Below are positions 24,011 through 36,275 of a stretch of DNA of 64,000 nt, one piece after another (the stretch's first letter is position 1; every line of letters begins with the position of its first letter). Made by a program: the position numbers and the translations under genes. Origin of the DNA: Ridgeia piscesae (taxonomy: Eukaryota > Annelida > Polychaeta > Sabellida > Siboglinidae); NCBI GenBank assembly GCA_025642075.2, contig JAODUO010000478.1:222501-286500 (forward strand). The letters are read 5' to 3'. The notes under the pieces were generated by a model. It made no database searches and had not been told where the DNA came from. It saw nothing but the letters and a program-made list of their open reading frames with translations.

Positions 24011-24904
24011 ATGACGCTGTTGTACCCGGTCGTGTACAGCATCGGCTTGGCCGCCAACACACTCACCTACTTGAGTCTACGACGGACACCGCCGTCGACT
24101 CCCGGTTGCACGCTGCTGCGACATCAGTGCTTCCTCGACGCCGCGCTCTGTGTCGCCGGCCTCGTCCTCCTCGCGCAGCCGCAGTGGTGGCACAGCGGAC
24201 TTCCGGCGCTCGACGCCATCTTGTGCCGGCTCTGGCACAGCGATTTCCTCTTCTTCGGTCACTCCAACGTGTCGCTGTCCGTCCACCTGCTGTGCGTCCT
24301 TGACCATCTATCGCAACTACCGAAGGTTGAATTCGAACTTCGTCGTAGATCCGAGTCGTGGTATTTACTCGCGGTCTATGCCTCCGGATATGTCAGTGCT
24401 GCGCCGGAATTAGCCACAGTGACATTTGACGAGAGCAAGTGCTTCAGTCGGATGTCACTTCCGCCTGGGTTGGATGCAGTTTTGTGCGCCGTCGCCGTTA
24501 TGGCGATGTTGGTTCCACTCACGTTCGTGTGTTTGTTCTTGCGCCAACAGTGCTTACTGCGACTGTCTGTCTCGGCTAAGCTAAACCGGAAGCAATCTCG
24601 TAGACGTACACTCTACGTATTTGCCACCCACATAGTTGCCCTAGTTATTTTGACGTATATTATAAGCTCGATGCGGCGCTTAACGTCGATGTATTCTCGT
24701 ACGGAAATCATGCTGGCGCTTATACTCATCCGATCTGCGTTCACCACGCCGGGCTTGGTGGTGTTCAGGATCATCTCCGCAGAGACAGATTCGTCGCCGC
24801 TTCTGGAGAGTTCAAACACGGCCGGAGAGGCGCAGTCGCATGGCGTCAACGCGTCAACTTGCGCCGGTGCTATGGTCTGTGATTGTCTCGCATCGACGCA
24901 GTAA
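24011..24904 (+). CDS. Divergent class A (rhodopsin-like) GPCR, intronless
   Basis: This 297-residue protein has seven hydrophobic segments at about residues 4-24, 37-56, 73-102, 117-138, 155-178, 200-221 and 232-255. Class A marks are visible: GLAAN in TM1 (N16), FLD in TM2 (D43), Cys72 before TM3 and Cys144 in the second extracellular loop (the usual disulphide pair), a DRY-like LDH at the end of TM3, and Pro169 in TM5. It lacks a CWxP motif in TM6, and TM7 has TTPGLVVF in place of NPxxY. The N-terminus is extremely short. It resembles lineage-specific orphan peptide-receptor-type GPCRs; ligand unknown. The frame also extends to a TTG at 23,996, but the ATG at 24,011 gives a natural start. 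A missing upstream exon cannot be excluded. Confidence 0.8.
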   Translation: MTLLYPVVYSIGLAANTLTYLSLRRTPPSTPGCTLLRHQCFLDAALCVAGLVLLAQPQWWHSGLPALDAILCRLWHSDFLFFGHSNVSLSVHLLCVLDHLSQLPKVEFELRRRSESWYLLAVYASGYVSAAPELATVTFDESKCFSRMSLPPGLDAVLCAVAVMAMLVPLTFVCLFLRQQCLLRLSVSAKLNRKQSRRRTLYVFATHIVALVILTYIISSMRRLTSMYSRTEIMLALILIRSAFTTPGLVVFRIISAETDSSPLLESSNTAGEAQSHGVNASTCAGAMVCDCLASTQ

Positions 24905-26127
24905 TGGATATTGACTGAGAGACGGTCGACCTAACGATACATACAGACAACGAAACAGTAACGGTCCAAGAACTCTTTAGTCACATCGATGACAGTAACA
25001 GTCGACCATAGCACATCGCTGACGTTCAGTTGTGGTGGTTCTTCGGTTCACAGATTAACCACAATTATTATTTGCCTTTGTAGTATGGTAAAAAGTGACA
25101 AATGATGGTCACTTACATATGTTTTATTTTGTAGCGATGCTGGGTATTATGAATGGCTTTCCAGTGTTCTTCACAGATATGGATGGTTTAAATCCATATT
25201 GCAACTGCGATGTTATAAGAGCATTTTAACTTTGAGAATATTACAACATCAAACAGTTTGGAACAATGCTGCTAAGAGTAACAGTTCTGACATTTTCAGA
25301 TACACAATTACACATACGCAATATTCAGTCAACATCAATATGTAATTTCCACAATGTGTTATAATTAATGTACGCCATTTATGGTGTGATAAGGAATAGT
25401 GTAAATTAAACATCCGTTGTAGAAATTACATATTCTGAAACATAATGTCATTCTGCTAATATTTGTTTACAGATGGGGTTGGGTCCTTTTTAATTAACCG
25501 ATCCAGTTATTAGTAACATTGATACAAACACTATAAAACATATGACTGTGATATGTGCATATTAGGTTAGTTAATCCAGATAAAGTCTATATGTCTAGCC
25601 CTGCTTGCTTGTTTATTTGTTTGCATCTTCATTTGCCAACTATATTGTGTCACAAAATTATGGAAGCGTATATTTGCTAATTTGGGGAGTGTTATTAGGG
25701 GAATAGATAACATAAGAAGTGGATTTATTTTTTCAAACTGTACAAATACAAAATAATAATACATGATATACAAGTGCCATAGACAGTAAGGATCATGGAA
25801 ACTCCAGCTAAGACATATAGAAAGTCTCTACCGTTGGAATCACCAGTCGTATTTTTTTAATTATGTTTCTATTGAATCGAAATTAAATATGTATGGAGGA
25901 TGTTCATAATGTGTGGTGTGCCTAATGGATGAATACATGTTGTATAGACTATAGTGTTTGGGTAGATTACATGATTGTGTATGTGTGTGCAGGCAATTGA
26001 TGTTTTGCACGTGTTTTTATAATGTTGTGACAAGGAATCATGGTTCTGGTTGTTATCTGCCACTCTTGTAGATAAAAAGGTAATTTATAAATTTATAATA
26101 AAATTTTAATTCATGAATGGCTTCATG
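24905..26127. other. Intergenic downstream of GPCR
   Basis: AT-rich sequence with no gene recognised. The end nearest 26,128 may include degraded 3' sequence of the LINE fragment that follows. Confidence 0.4.
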
Positions 26128-26680
26128 TCATTTACTTTTAATAAGTTTAGTTTTTGGATAACGGGTCAATATGTTCATATAATGACTTGTTATTATTATT
26201 ATTATCCGTGTGGCCCTTTTCTGAAGTTGGTTAATTCTATGAAAGTGTATCCCCCAAGTCGTAAAGCAATAATTTATGTGTGATACTAATATTGTATTGT
26301 GTAGCAACATTTTAATTCTCATTGGCAGAAGTGATTTAAGTGTATTGAGTATACCGATTATTCTTGAATATTTATTTTCTACGTTTTCTGAGTGTTTTTT
26401 CCAGCTAAAATGTGTGTATACGGATAATCCTAGGAAATTAAAACTTTCAACTTCGTTATTACTATCTTGTTTATTTTAGGAACTGGTGTTTTAAATATTT
26501 TCGTGGATATGAAAAACCATGAATTTAGATTTAGCTGCATTTAGAGAACGTTTATTTATTTGTAGTCATTCAATAATTTCGTGCAGTTCCTCATTTATCT
26601 GTGCTTCAACATCCTCATTATATGCGGTTGTGAGTTTGGAGGAGTAAGTTAGAAATTGTTGAAGAACGGATCCTGGAAAT
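26128..26680 (-). mobile_element. LINE fragment (reverse transcriptase thumb region)
   Basis: Reading the minus strand, frames with small shifts give AYNEDVEAQINEELHEIIE, NAAKSKFMVFH, then ESFNFLGL, FSWKKHSENVENKYSRIIGI, LLHNTILVSHINYCFTTWG and INQLQKRATRII. This is the classic end of a LINE RT (post-FADD region). No FADD block, endonuclease or 3' tail is identifiable, and stops interrupt it. It is a different family from the LINEs at 3-10 kb and 18-21 kb. Confidence 0.8.
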
Positions 26681-27641
26681 GGGATTTAATATTTAAGCAC
26701 AACCATAAAGATGAGTAGGTCATCTTACCAGTTCTGCATAATATATAAATGCATCTTTACATCACCCTTTTATGTTTATTGGCAAAACTAAAGGATAATG
26801 TTTATCCGTGAGCTACATAGAATGATAGAAGAGTCTGTAAAATTAAACATATATTTTACTAAATTATGACATTCCTCCTGATATAATCCAAGTAACAAGG
26901 CAAACTCCGTATGTATGTATATATATATATATATACATGTATGGAAATGTATGCAATATTAGAACCGACAACCAACTATCAACTTTATACAGTATAAAAC
27001 AATGCCTTAAAGACAACACAATAATCATGTAAGTTTGCTCGCACCGCAACCATGACCCACTTTTTGTTTTGTACACCATACAATTTTTACCATAAGGTTA
27101 TATATTTCTATGTTGGTTTGTTTATTTTTGAGATGGATGTATCATTGGTGTGTATTTTCTTAAATGTCTGGGTCAAGTAAAATGAGTCTTATTATTCTTC
27201 CTCTTCTTCGTCATGAAGCCTTGGTGAGAGTCTCCCTCACCGTACACTGCTTTATATTTATTTGTTGCATATAATATCATATGTATGTTGTCGCCGAACT
27301 AGTTATCCTGATTCGCAGTGGTATTCCCAGTTCTTTCCCTGTCGTACATCTCCATTTCACCTGTCTCCCTGCTCACCCTCACCTCCACCCCTTCACGATG
27401 TCTGTCAACCCGTCCACCTCCTTCAGCAGGCAAACACGCAACACGGTGTGCGATTTAACACAAACCCAGTGCTTCGCGACATACTGGTGTTATTTAGGAT
27501 AGCATGCGAACTTCTTTAGACATAGCTAATAATACTATATCTGTATTTGAAATACGCAGCTGACATAGTACTTCTCGTTGTCTGAAAGACGTTTTTCCAA
27601 TTACTGTCATCAGATTGACGTTTTTAGATCGATGAATCGTT
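26681..27641. other. Intergenic, 3' side of serpin B
   Basis: A short (AT)n run lies at about 26,915-26,935. On the minus strand, AATAAA at 27,262-27,257, about 380 bases after the serpin B stop, is a candidate poly(A) signal. No gene is seen on either strand. Confidence 0.45.
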
Positions 27642-28949
27642 TCAGTTCATTGGCCTACATACGAGGACCTGCCAGGCCACTACTAAGCCGCCCATCCAGA
27701 CAGACAGTTGCCCTGCGTTCCTCACACTGTCACCTCCACTGTCCTCTCCTTCTAGCGTATTCACTCGACCCATGAACAACACGATGCCGGAATACGTCTC
27801 GCGAATAAGGAAGAGGAACGGGTGGTCTGCATTGAATGGCGCAATGTTTGTTCCTCCCACACTATAGGGTCTGCGTGCGGTGGCTACCGCTGCCTCGGTG
27901 CTCTCGTTCACGTCGACGTACGCCTGGTGGACCACCTCCGAGATGACCATACCATAATCGCCGCCGATGCCAGTTACGTCGCCGGAGGTAACGTCGAACA
28001 AGTCATTGATGCCCATAGACATCAAAATGGGTTTCAGTTTCGTTATTTCCGTCAGCTGGAACTTCGGTATCATCACATCGATGGTGACTTCGTACATAAC
28101 CTCTATGGCATTTTTAATGCGATCCACGCTGAGGGCTTTCTCCAGTTTAGATATGCCGTCAATTGTGTTAGGGAGGAACACGTACAACGATACCTCTTCA
28201 CCAACATATGGTAGTTCGATGATCCGACAATCAAATGCTGCATTTTGCGTGTACTGAAGCTTCTCTTCCTTCAACATCATCATTTGCACGAACCTCCGTT
28301 TATTTGGAGACAGGTTGAAAAGCGCTCTGGTCGTGCGTTTCGCATCAAATGGGGCCAACCACAGCCCTTTGAAATATATCGCGTTCGCAATCACCAAAAC
28401 AGAGTCTGGCTTAATTACTCCCGGACTGAATAGTTCCATGATCGTCTGATTCGTCATATTGGCTGTCCAGTCGTTGATGTATTGTCGACTTCCTTCCGTA
28501 TCGTTGGCGAAGTCAACTGTTTCTAACCGAGCCTTGTAACATTCCGGAGCGAGAATTCTGTACATGTCCTGGAAATAGAATCCCTTCCTGGCGAACAGTC
28601 CGTTTGCCACCTGCAACGTGTAGTCGTTCGTCGGGGCGGTGAAAGCGCGGATCAGATCGCGGAACCCTCTGTGGACGCCGGCTATGCTATATATATTCAG
28701 CACCTGGGCTATCTGCAGTTGAGTTGCTCCTCTGGCGCCACCGTATATATTCCCCAGTGCCATGGAGACGCTGAACGGAGAGAAGAACACGTTCTCCCCG
28801 AACAAGGCGAAGTCTTTGATATGTTTGTAGAGTTCCAAGGCGAACTCGGAGTTGGCTAGAATAAGTTGTTCTCCCGCTGTGGACAGCTGGCCGTGGCAGA
28901 CGCTCCACGTGAATGCCACGAATATCCCTCGGTACCACGTCATCGTCAT
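27642..28949 (-). CDS. Secreted/anchored serpin (serpin B), paralogue of serpin A
   Basis: This 435-residue serpin has a signal peptide MTMTWYRGIFVAFTWSVC followed by HGQLS. It shows NVFFSPFSVSMALGNIYGGA, NAIYFKGLWLAPFDAKRT and HPFLFLIRETYSGIVLFMGR. The hinge at about residues 349-358 (ESTEAAVATA) matches the small-residue consensus of inhibitory serpins. The reactive loop continues RRPYSVGGTN, so the P1 residue is probably within RRPYSV, but I cannot fix it. As in serpin A, the chain extends past the serpin fold to a hydrophobic end, LSVWMGGLVVAWQVLVC (about 415-431), then RPMN. ATG 28,949 was chosen because the preceding TTGTTGCAG resembles the acceptor before serpin A; the frame is also open up to an ATG at 29,012, which would lack a clean signal peptide. 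Opposite strand to serpin A. Confidence 0.92.
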   Translation of the reverse strand: MTMTWYRGIFVAFTWSVCHGQLSTAGEQLILANSEFALELYKHIKDFALFGENVFFSPFSVSMALGNIYGGARGATQLQIAQVLNIYSIAGVHRGFRDLIRAFTAPTNDYTLQVANGLFARKGFYFQDMYRILAPECYKARLETVDFANDTEGSRQYINDWTANMTNQTIMELFSPGVIKPDSVLVIANAIYFKGLWLAPFDAKRTTRALFNLSPNKRRFVQMMMLKEEKLQYTQNAAFDCRIIELPYVGEEVSLYVFLPNTIDGISKLEKALSVDRIKNAIEVMYEVTIDVMIPKFQLTEITKLKPILMSMGINDLFDVTSGDVTGIGGDYGMVISEVVHQAYVDVNESTEAAVATARRPYSVGGTNIAPFNADHPFLFLIRETYSGIVLFMGRVNTLEGEDSGGDSVRNAGQLSVWMGGLVVAWQVLVCRPMN

Positions 28950-29012
28950 CTGCAACAAGCGACATGAAGGGAAAGGATTAATGCACAAAGTCACATTTAG
29001 AATGTAGACCAA

Positions 29013-30288
29013 GGGCAGCGTGATGACGCGCTATTTCTGGTGGAAAAGGTCTCTGGGAAGATGTTACATAATTATTTGAATTGAAACCGTATTACATACT
29101 TAAGCTGTTGATATCAGACTGATGGTAATAATTTATATGCCAGTTTTATTCGGAAGAGTACATTTTAGTGTTTTGTCCTTGGTTGAAACCTCATTGATTA
29201 ATACAAAGAATATAGTTCAGTTACTTCACTATCCGAGAGGAGAGTCTGAACGTCTGGGCAGCTTCAGGTCTCCATATTCACCCGCTTTGGCTTGTAGCGC
29301 ACTGGAGTTATTTATTCCACTGATGTCGAACGACAACGATACAACGTGGGTTGGCCGTTACCGGTCATAAGCTCATCTATGTTGGTGCTTATTAATAATA
29401 AAAATAACTCTTACTAGACACTACATCGCGTAGACATTCTATAATGCATGTTTCTTTGGAATTATAATTGTTTTTGCATTGCAATTATACAACACGTATT
29501 TATTCAGGTTGGGTGTGAACAATATATTGCACTTATGTTTCCATCAACACTCATGGTTACTTGTTTATATGTTGAAAATGTTGTATTTCTTAATAACGAG
29601 ATTTTTTATTATATTTTTTAATTGTTGTGGTTAGAAATACTTACTTACTTACTTAATTAATTATTTTATTTTACCTTACTTTATATCATTTATTTATTAG
29701 TACCATTTCAGCATCGACAGTAGTTCCCTCGTAATAGCTATCGACCAGTTTCTTTATCGAAGAAGACTCGAAACAAGGGCTGGCGGTCTCCAGAGGAGCC
29801 TCACAGGGACGGCGTGGGGACTCGCCAGTCAGACGTTTGTACAGAACTATCCTGTTGTCGTCTGATGGTATAACCATCTGATGAAGTTAGCGAAAACCAG
29901 TGGAGACATAACGAAAAACTGACTGTAAAATAACCACCAATTTTACTATTTGGACCATCCAGCGTGATTGACGACTTCTGCTACCCAACCCTTCGGTGTG
30001 GGTGAAACAATTTTGTCAGCACATTTGCGAAATAAGTACGCTATTGTCCAGTTGAAGAAGTATGTAAGCTTTGCATGCACTAGCTTAAGAACCACACTGA
30101 AAGTCAACGTTGTAACAGATGCAGTGGCAAGAAGTCATCACCCCAAGCGTGGGTTCGGCGCTTGCTTAGAAATTTAGGGCAACGTCCTAACAGGGAAATG
30201 CCCACGATCTGAGGATGAAGCAATACCAACCCCAGGAATCATTGTTGTGGACTGTTAGAGAAACAGCCACGCACACATCCATCCATAC
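29013..30288. other. Intergenic upstream of serpin B
   Basis: Presumed to contain the serpin B promoter and 5' UTR, not locatable by eye. (TTAC)n occurs at about 29,639-29,656. At 29,860-29,905, CTGATGGTATAACCATCTGATG precedes GCGAAAACCAG, which resembles the tails of some retroelements, but I cannot name one. Confidence 0.4.
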
Positions 30289-30291
30289 TCA

Positions 30292-30355
<64 letters not shown>

Positions 30356-30362
30356 CACACAC
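30289..30362 (+). repeat. (ACGC)n and (AC)n microsatellite
   Basis: About 14 ACGC units at about 30,289-30,343, then a short (AC)n run. Confidence 0.95.
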
Positions 30363-30507
30363 CGCGGCTTATCAGCCAGCTATATATGCCAATAACAAAA
30401 CAACTGCCAGCATCCAGACTCAGCCAATAACGTCGCTCGAAAATATCTGGTCAGATATATAATAATTATATACATCCTCTCCGTTTATCACACACCACGC
30501 ACACACA

Positions 30508-31092
<585 letters not shown>

Positions 31093-33173
31093 CGCAGCCA
31101 CGCAGGCAGACAAGACCCAGACAGGCACTCACATATACAGATACGGATACAGAAAGCAAACGCAAATCACGTGACTTCGGTGCGCCATAATCTGTGATAC
31201 TAAGTGATGTAAACAAATGTAACATTTAAATTTTATCAAACGACATGTTAAGCAACTCTTCACTCTAATCATCATAGAAAAGTTAACGAACAGCCCATAA
31301 TAATTATACAATATAAGCTTTGCGTTTTGCTGCACATTGGTGATGTTACATTTATTGCGCATGAGCAGAAACATCACCCTGACGTCTGCTTTTTGCATCT
31401 CGACAAAAATGTTGGCTTTGCAAAAGGTAAGGAAGGCTGTTTTTCTTTCCTTCGGTCTTAGCCGATTTGTTCACGATTGTTGGTATTTCCTGTTTGTGAA
31501 ACTACGTTGCGAAAGCCAATCTTGCTTCTGACAATGATTTACTATGAAATGATCATTATGATGAATCCGTCGACGCATTTTATTTACTTCTGACTTTCTC
31601 GGACTGTGACTTTCTGTTGCCAAAAGGTAAAACTATTATAATTACTGCAACTGCCCTTGAGGATGTCACAAAATCACAATGTAAATGCAGTCAAAATTGC
31701 TGCCTTAGCATAGGCCTTGAGCAAGACAAAGATTGTGACTCGGTCTCCGCCGTTTAATAATTCTATTTTTGTCAGTACTTTTGCAGTTTAGCCTTAGCAC
31801 ATTTTAGAAAAGCAAGCCATACAGTCACAACATTTCACATATAATAAGTATACTATACCTTTACTACACATATACACTTGTGATGTGATCGAACTAGTTA
31901 AAATTACAATTTTTATCGATACAATGTACACGACATTCATTTGTTTTTGCGCGTATACATTATTTTAACACGAAACTCCGGTATGTGGCGCCACTTTAGG
32001 TATGTTTTCTACCTAACCTAGCCTCGGTTACGCAGGCTCCGTGAGTTGCTTACTAACAATCATAGTATATCTATTAGCTATACAGTGTATTAAATTGTTT
32101 AATTATGTTTGTTTTAATGCGTTTGGCCCGTTTTTGCGGGAGCTATGCTGCGTCGCCTATCGACTTCCGTGATTGTAGGCAACACGCCAATCAAACCGGA
32201 AAAGGCCCTAGGCAAGATGGCAGCGTCCCGTGTTGAAAGTAGCTCAGTTTAAAAAAAAATTACAAATATACCGTGACGCTGTGCTTGTCAAATTATGGTG
32301 ACAAGTGCTGTAAATTATATGTTCTTATGTTTGGGCTGTGGTTGTTCAGCCGCTTCACTCCCCCCTTTAAGCCCCTCAACTTTGCCTGGGTAATTAATGG
32401 GCTGCAGTTGTAATCACCAGTGCGGGCTTACACCAGATTAGGGTAGAGACGCTGATTGGTTCTCAGGCCGAATTTGAAATAACAAATTAAATTACGATAC
32501 AGTTTTTATCAGATAATGCTGTATTATAAAAACTATTCAAAACTAAACTTATATACTAACACAAAAATAAACAGAAATACAAATTTCCAGTTGTTTATAA
32601 AATAGGAATTACAGCAGGATTAAACAGTATCTGTGAGATGGCAACATTGTTTAGCCCCACACGGATAATATTCAAAAGCCGGCAAAGTCACCAGACTGTC
32701 TTCTCGGCATAGTTCCACAGCCGGCCGACAATCAGTTAAGCGAGACTATACCTAGCCTGGATTACCAGTCTCCTTGAGATGGCAGCACATACCCCATAAT
32801 ATATGGTAGAGACGCTGACTGGCTCTCCGGCCAACGATGGAATACAATTTAAATAAGGATACACTTTAAGATAACAGTACTATTAAAAGTATTCAACATT
32901 AAACTTAAGATTCACACAAAAATAAACAGAAATACAAATTTGCAGTTGTTTATGAAGCAAGAATTATGACTGGATAAGCCTCAATTATTCAGGCTCCGTG
33001 AGGTGGTACCACTTTTTAGACAACATTCAAAAGCCAGCTAAATGACCAGACTATCTTTTTAGCGAAATTACGCAGTCGAGCGAGAATCGGTTAAATGAAA
33101 CTTTTTGCTACCCCATCCACGGAAATCTTTTTTGTACATAAGCTCTAGGTATTGTCCATAAGTTTACTATACG
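31093..33173. other. Intergenic with a duplicated segment, no gene
   Basis: The segment about 32,445-32,770 and the segment about 32,810-33,110 are diverged direct copies: both carry GAGACGCTGAYTGG near the start, then ACACAAAAATAAACAGAAAT, then GTGAGRTGG and CAAAAGCC/GACCAGACT. The period is about 365 bp. No protein-coding signal. Confidence 0.55.
32450..33105 (+). repeat. Diverged direct duplication, period about 365 bp
   Basis: Shared landmarks in the same order are GTAGAGACGCTGA (32,442 and 32,807), ACACAAAAATAAACAGAAAT (about 32,560 and 32,915), CAGTTGTTTAT (about 32,588 and 32,942), CTCCGTGAG or CTGTGAG, and ATTCAAAAGCC (about 32,669 and 33,026). Confidence 0.7.
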
Positions 33174-33322
33174 CAGGGGAGGGAGGGAGGGAGGGTGGGT
33201 GGGTGGGAGGGAGGGAGGGAGGGAGGGAGGGAGGGAGGGAGGGAGGGAGGGAGGGAGGGAGGGAGGGAGGAGGGAGGGAGGGAGGGAGGGAGGGAGGGAG
33301 GGAGGGAGGGAGGGAGGGAGGG
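33174..33322 (+). repeat. (GGGA)n tract, G-quadruplex-prone
   Basis: About 150 bp of GGGA repeats with a short GGGT run near 33,195-33,206 and one frame slip (AGGAGG at about 33,270). Every block of four consecutive GGG runs separated by one base satisfies the G-quadruplex pattern on the plus strand. Confidence 0.97.
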
Positions 33323-34621
33323 ATGGAGTCCATTTAGTCAATTGCTCTACCTTACAAGTTAATAAATTCTAACCTCCTACACTCAGTCATTATCAGATAA
33401 TCAATAATTCCCTGACAAAATGACATTATAATTATCATAATATATAGCAGTTTCCCTGCAGCTACAGCAATGAAAACTTAGACAATTCGCATAAATTATA
33501 AAATAACTGATTTATCTGATAGGCATGGCTTTAAGGTTAAAAACACATCAGCATTTCCCACTGACCAATTAAATGACCTGTTGCTAGCAAAACATACCTC
33601 AAGCCATCAAAAACCAGACACCAAATACGAAGAGCATTTTAATGTTCAAGCAGATTCTGTTGGAATTTTGGACACACATCGATTTCTTTGCAGAAACATA
33701 ATACATTGGTCAAGCGAGAACTGCATTCATGAAAGGTTGAATTAACAGATGTCATGTCATACTAGTAATGTGAGAGAATGTGACAAAGCAAAAATTTGAA
33801 TTGTGGTGCAGACAAACCACAACACAGTAGATCTGTCGACAGCTCGATCTGGCAAGATTTATTACTGTTATAGTGTGTCAACAACCCCACACACAGTCCA
33901 CCTGGCAAATATAGCAACTCATGTATTTTCTCTGCATTTTTTCCTATTTTCATACTCTTAAAACAATTGACACATCACCAAGAATTGTAAAATGTTCAGT
34001 TTTATTAATCAGGAGTACTACGTATTATTTCAAGTACAATTCTCTGGAAACACATTCAGCCATCCATGACTGTGAAACACTTGTCGTTTTCATTGGCCAT
34101 CACGTTCTACCTGTACATCTTTTTGCCAGCATACATATCTGTCATCCACAATGACAAATAGAACAGAAGACATCCTCATCCACTGTACCGTTGGAGACAC
34201 AATCAGTCTTCTCCGTCAACAGAATACATCATTAACTGTATTACTGAAGACATGTCATGAATCAGTCATTCATGAAGACAGCAACTGTATCACAAATTCA
34301 CTCATCCCTGACCATACAATCTTGGATGTCCAGTCGCTTTCACTGACCACACGCTTTTCACACCCACGTGGTGACTTCTTCAGCCATCCATGACCACTGA
34401 ATACCATTTGCCAGGATTCCCTTTAGGCTCTTCTTATTATCACCATGGTACTCAGGGCACGCTTCAAGTGACATCACTGAAATGAAGCAGACCAAAAATC
34501 ACTACAAAGAAGGTGAGCTGAGAAGCCACCAGTAGTGTGGCACTGGTGTAATGTCTCACAGCGAACACAGCATTACAACATACTGGACACAGATTCATTA
34601 GTTTTAAATTCCATATATACC

Positions 34622-34625
<4 letters not shown>
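33323..34625. other. Intergenic, no gene recognised
   Basis: AT-rich DNA with short frames only. Several CCATCCATGAC-like words (about 34,060 and 34,383) hint at diverged internal repetition. Confidence 0.4.
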
Positions 34626-34690
<65 letters not shown>

Positions 34691-34796
34691 ACACATATAT
34701 ATATATACTTAAATATATATACTTATATATATATATACTTATATATATATATATATTATATATATATTATAAAATATATATATATACACAATTGTA

Positions 34797-34845
<49 letters not shown>
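34626..34845 (+). repeat. (AT)n arrays in an inverted arrangement
   Basis: (TA)n at about 34,626-34,687, mixed TATATATACTTA units to about 34,780, then ACACAATTGTACTAATATAT, (AT)n and the mirror ATATATTAGTACATAATATAATTGTGT. The flanks of the second array are reverse complements, so it can extrude a long hairpin. Confidence 0.9.
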
Positions 34846-34846
<1 letters not shown>

Positions 34847-34849
34847 TAC

Positions 34850-35199
34850 ATAATATAATTGTGTAACTCGTTATTTCTTATAATCACCTTTACCATCTTG
34901 TCAACAACAAAATTCTAATTCATATACATTAAGTAAAGAGGGCTGAAATGCTTGAACAACCATTTCCCAAACATAAGAACAAACCATTTGGAGGATATGT
35001 GACCTTGATTTGATGAGCACAGAGCTACGATATACTTTTAATAATTTTTTTAAACTTGTCATCATCATCATTGCTTTGTGAACGAAGATTCAAGAAGGAG
35101 GAAGTCCTCATCTGGTGCAGGCACGCTAATGGCTGATGAAGCATATCTGAGATAGGCAAGTCTTTCCACAGCGGTTGCACATTATAGTCTGCTGAGTGT
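34850..35199. other. Intergenic, no gene recognised
   Basis: AT-rich sequence between the AT array and the LINE fragment. I see no feature in it. Confidence 0.4.
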
Positions 35200-35840
35200 T
35201 GATGTCAGAAGGATCCTAGTTTTTCCACCTTCTCCTTTTGTCTTCCATGTTGACTCTTCGTGTGGTTTCAAATAAAGAGGTGGCCTGGTAGACTGTGTAT
35301 CACCAGTTCATGCGATTGGTTGCTTGTGTTGTCCACTGACAGTAATCGATGTTACAAGTGGCGAGGGACCTTTTCAAAGTATCTTTGTATCTTTTCCGAG
35401 GTGGCTCTTTGTCATGATAGCCAGTGGACAATTCTCCATACAGTACGATCTTTGGTAGGCAATGGTCTTCCATCCTGGAGACATGTCCTGCCCAGCGAAG
35501 CTGTTTTGAGGAGCATGACCTCGATGTTAATAAACTTAGCCATTTCTAGGAGCTCAATGTTGGTGACGAAATCATTCAAATAGATGTTTAGGATGGTACG
35601 TATGCAACGCTGATAGTAACAGTCGATGAGGTGCAGATGGCAAAGATAAGTGACCCAGCACCATACAGGAGAGTGGTCTGCACAATAGCTTTGTAGACAT
35701 TGATTTTCATGTCTTTCTTTAGATTGTTTTGCATTAGCTACCCTATTGTCCACTTCTTTGTCTAGTTTGCATCAGGTGTGATAATGCATCCTAAGTAGCT
35801 GAATTGGTGGACTGCTTTCAGTTCAGTAGACAATTAAACT
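35200..35840 (-). mobile_element. LINE fragment (RT C-terminal region)
   Basis: The minus strand, with several frame changes, gives VHQFSYLGCIITPDA, VDNRVANAKQS, INVYKAIVQTTLLYGAGS, HLHLIDCYYQRCIRTILNI, DFVTNIELLEMAKFINIE, AMLLKT-like sequence, then PRKRYKDTLKRSLATCNIDY and CQWTTQATNR. This is the well-known C-terminal region of a widespread animal LINE ORF2. It lacks the RT core and endonuclease and has frameshifts and stops, so it is a dead, 5'-truncated copy. Confidence 0.85.
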
Positions 35841-36275
35841 CATATATCACTGACTACTGGACGCTGCTACATTTAGTATATTACACTCAAGCTGCGTTTG
35901 GTTTGAGTTGTTATTTATTTACCCATAAATGTATAACGGATTGGACTATAATGACACAGAACCATCATGATATGATAAATGTCGTGACACAATGTCACAA
36001 TATGATGTACATCGCGTTTCTTAACCTTAAAATGGTCGTGGATGTTACTGGTATTCTGCAGTGCTCCTGAGAGAAAGTGCCTTTGTTAGAATAGGTCATT
36101 TTTTATTAAACATTGGCTTTAAAGCGATACATATAAGGCACATTCTGACAAGTTTCAACAATTCTCTGAAGATAGGAGAATTTTGAATACATACAGGCAT
36201 GTTTTTTTACTGTAAAATTGAAAATGAATAAAATTTTGCACGATTTCATTCCTTCACCCAAAGTGAACTGGAATG
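35841..36275. other. TRIT1 downstream region
   Basis: On the minus strand, AATAAA at 36,107-36,102 lies about 170 bases after the TRIT1 stop and is a plausible poly(A) signal. Nothing else is recognised. Confidence 0.45.

Noticed and set aside
29686..29905. Minus-strand 63-codon frame and tail-like CCATCTGATGAAG sequence, possible retroelement remnant
   Set aside because: Vaguely reminiscent of retroelement ends, but no domain can be recognised, so not called.
33108..33341. Poly-PSLPPSLP protein
   Set aside because: Artefact of the (GGGA)n repeat on the opposite strand.
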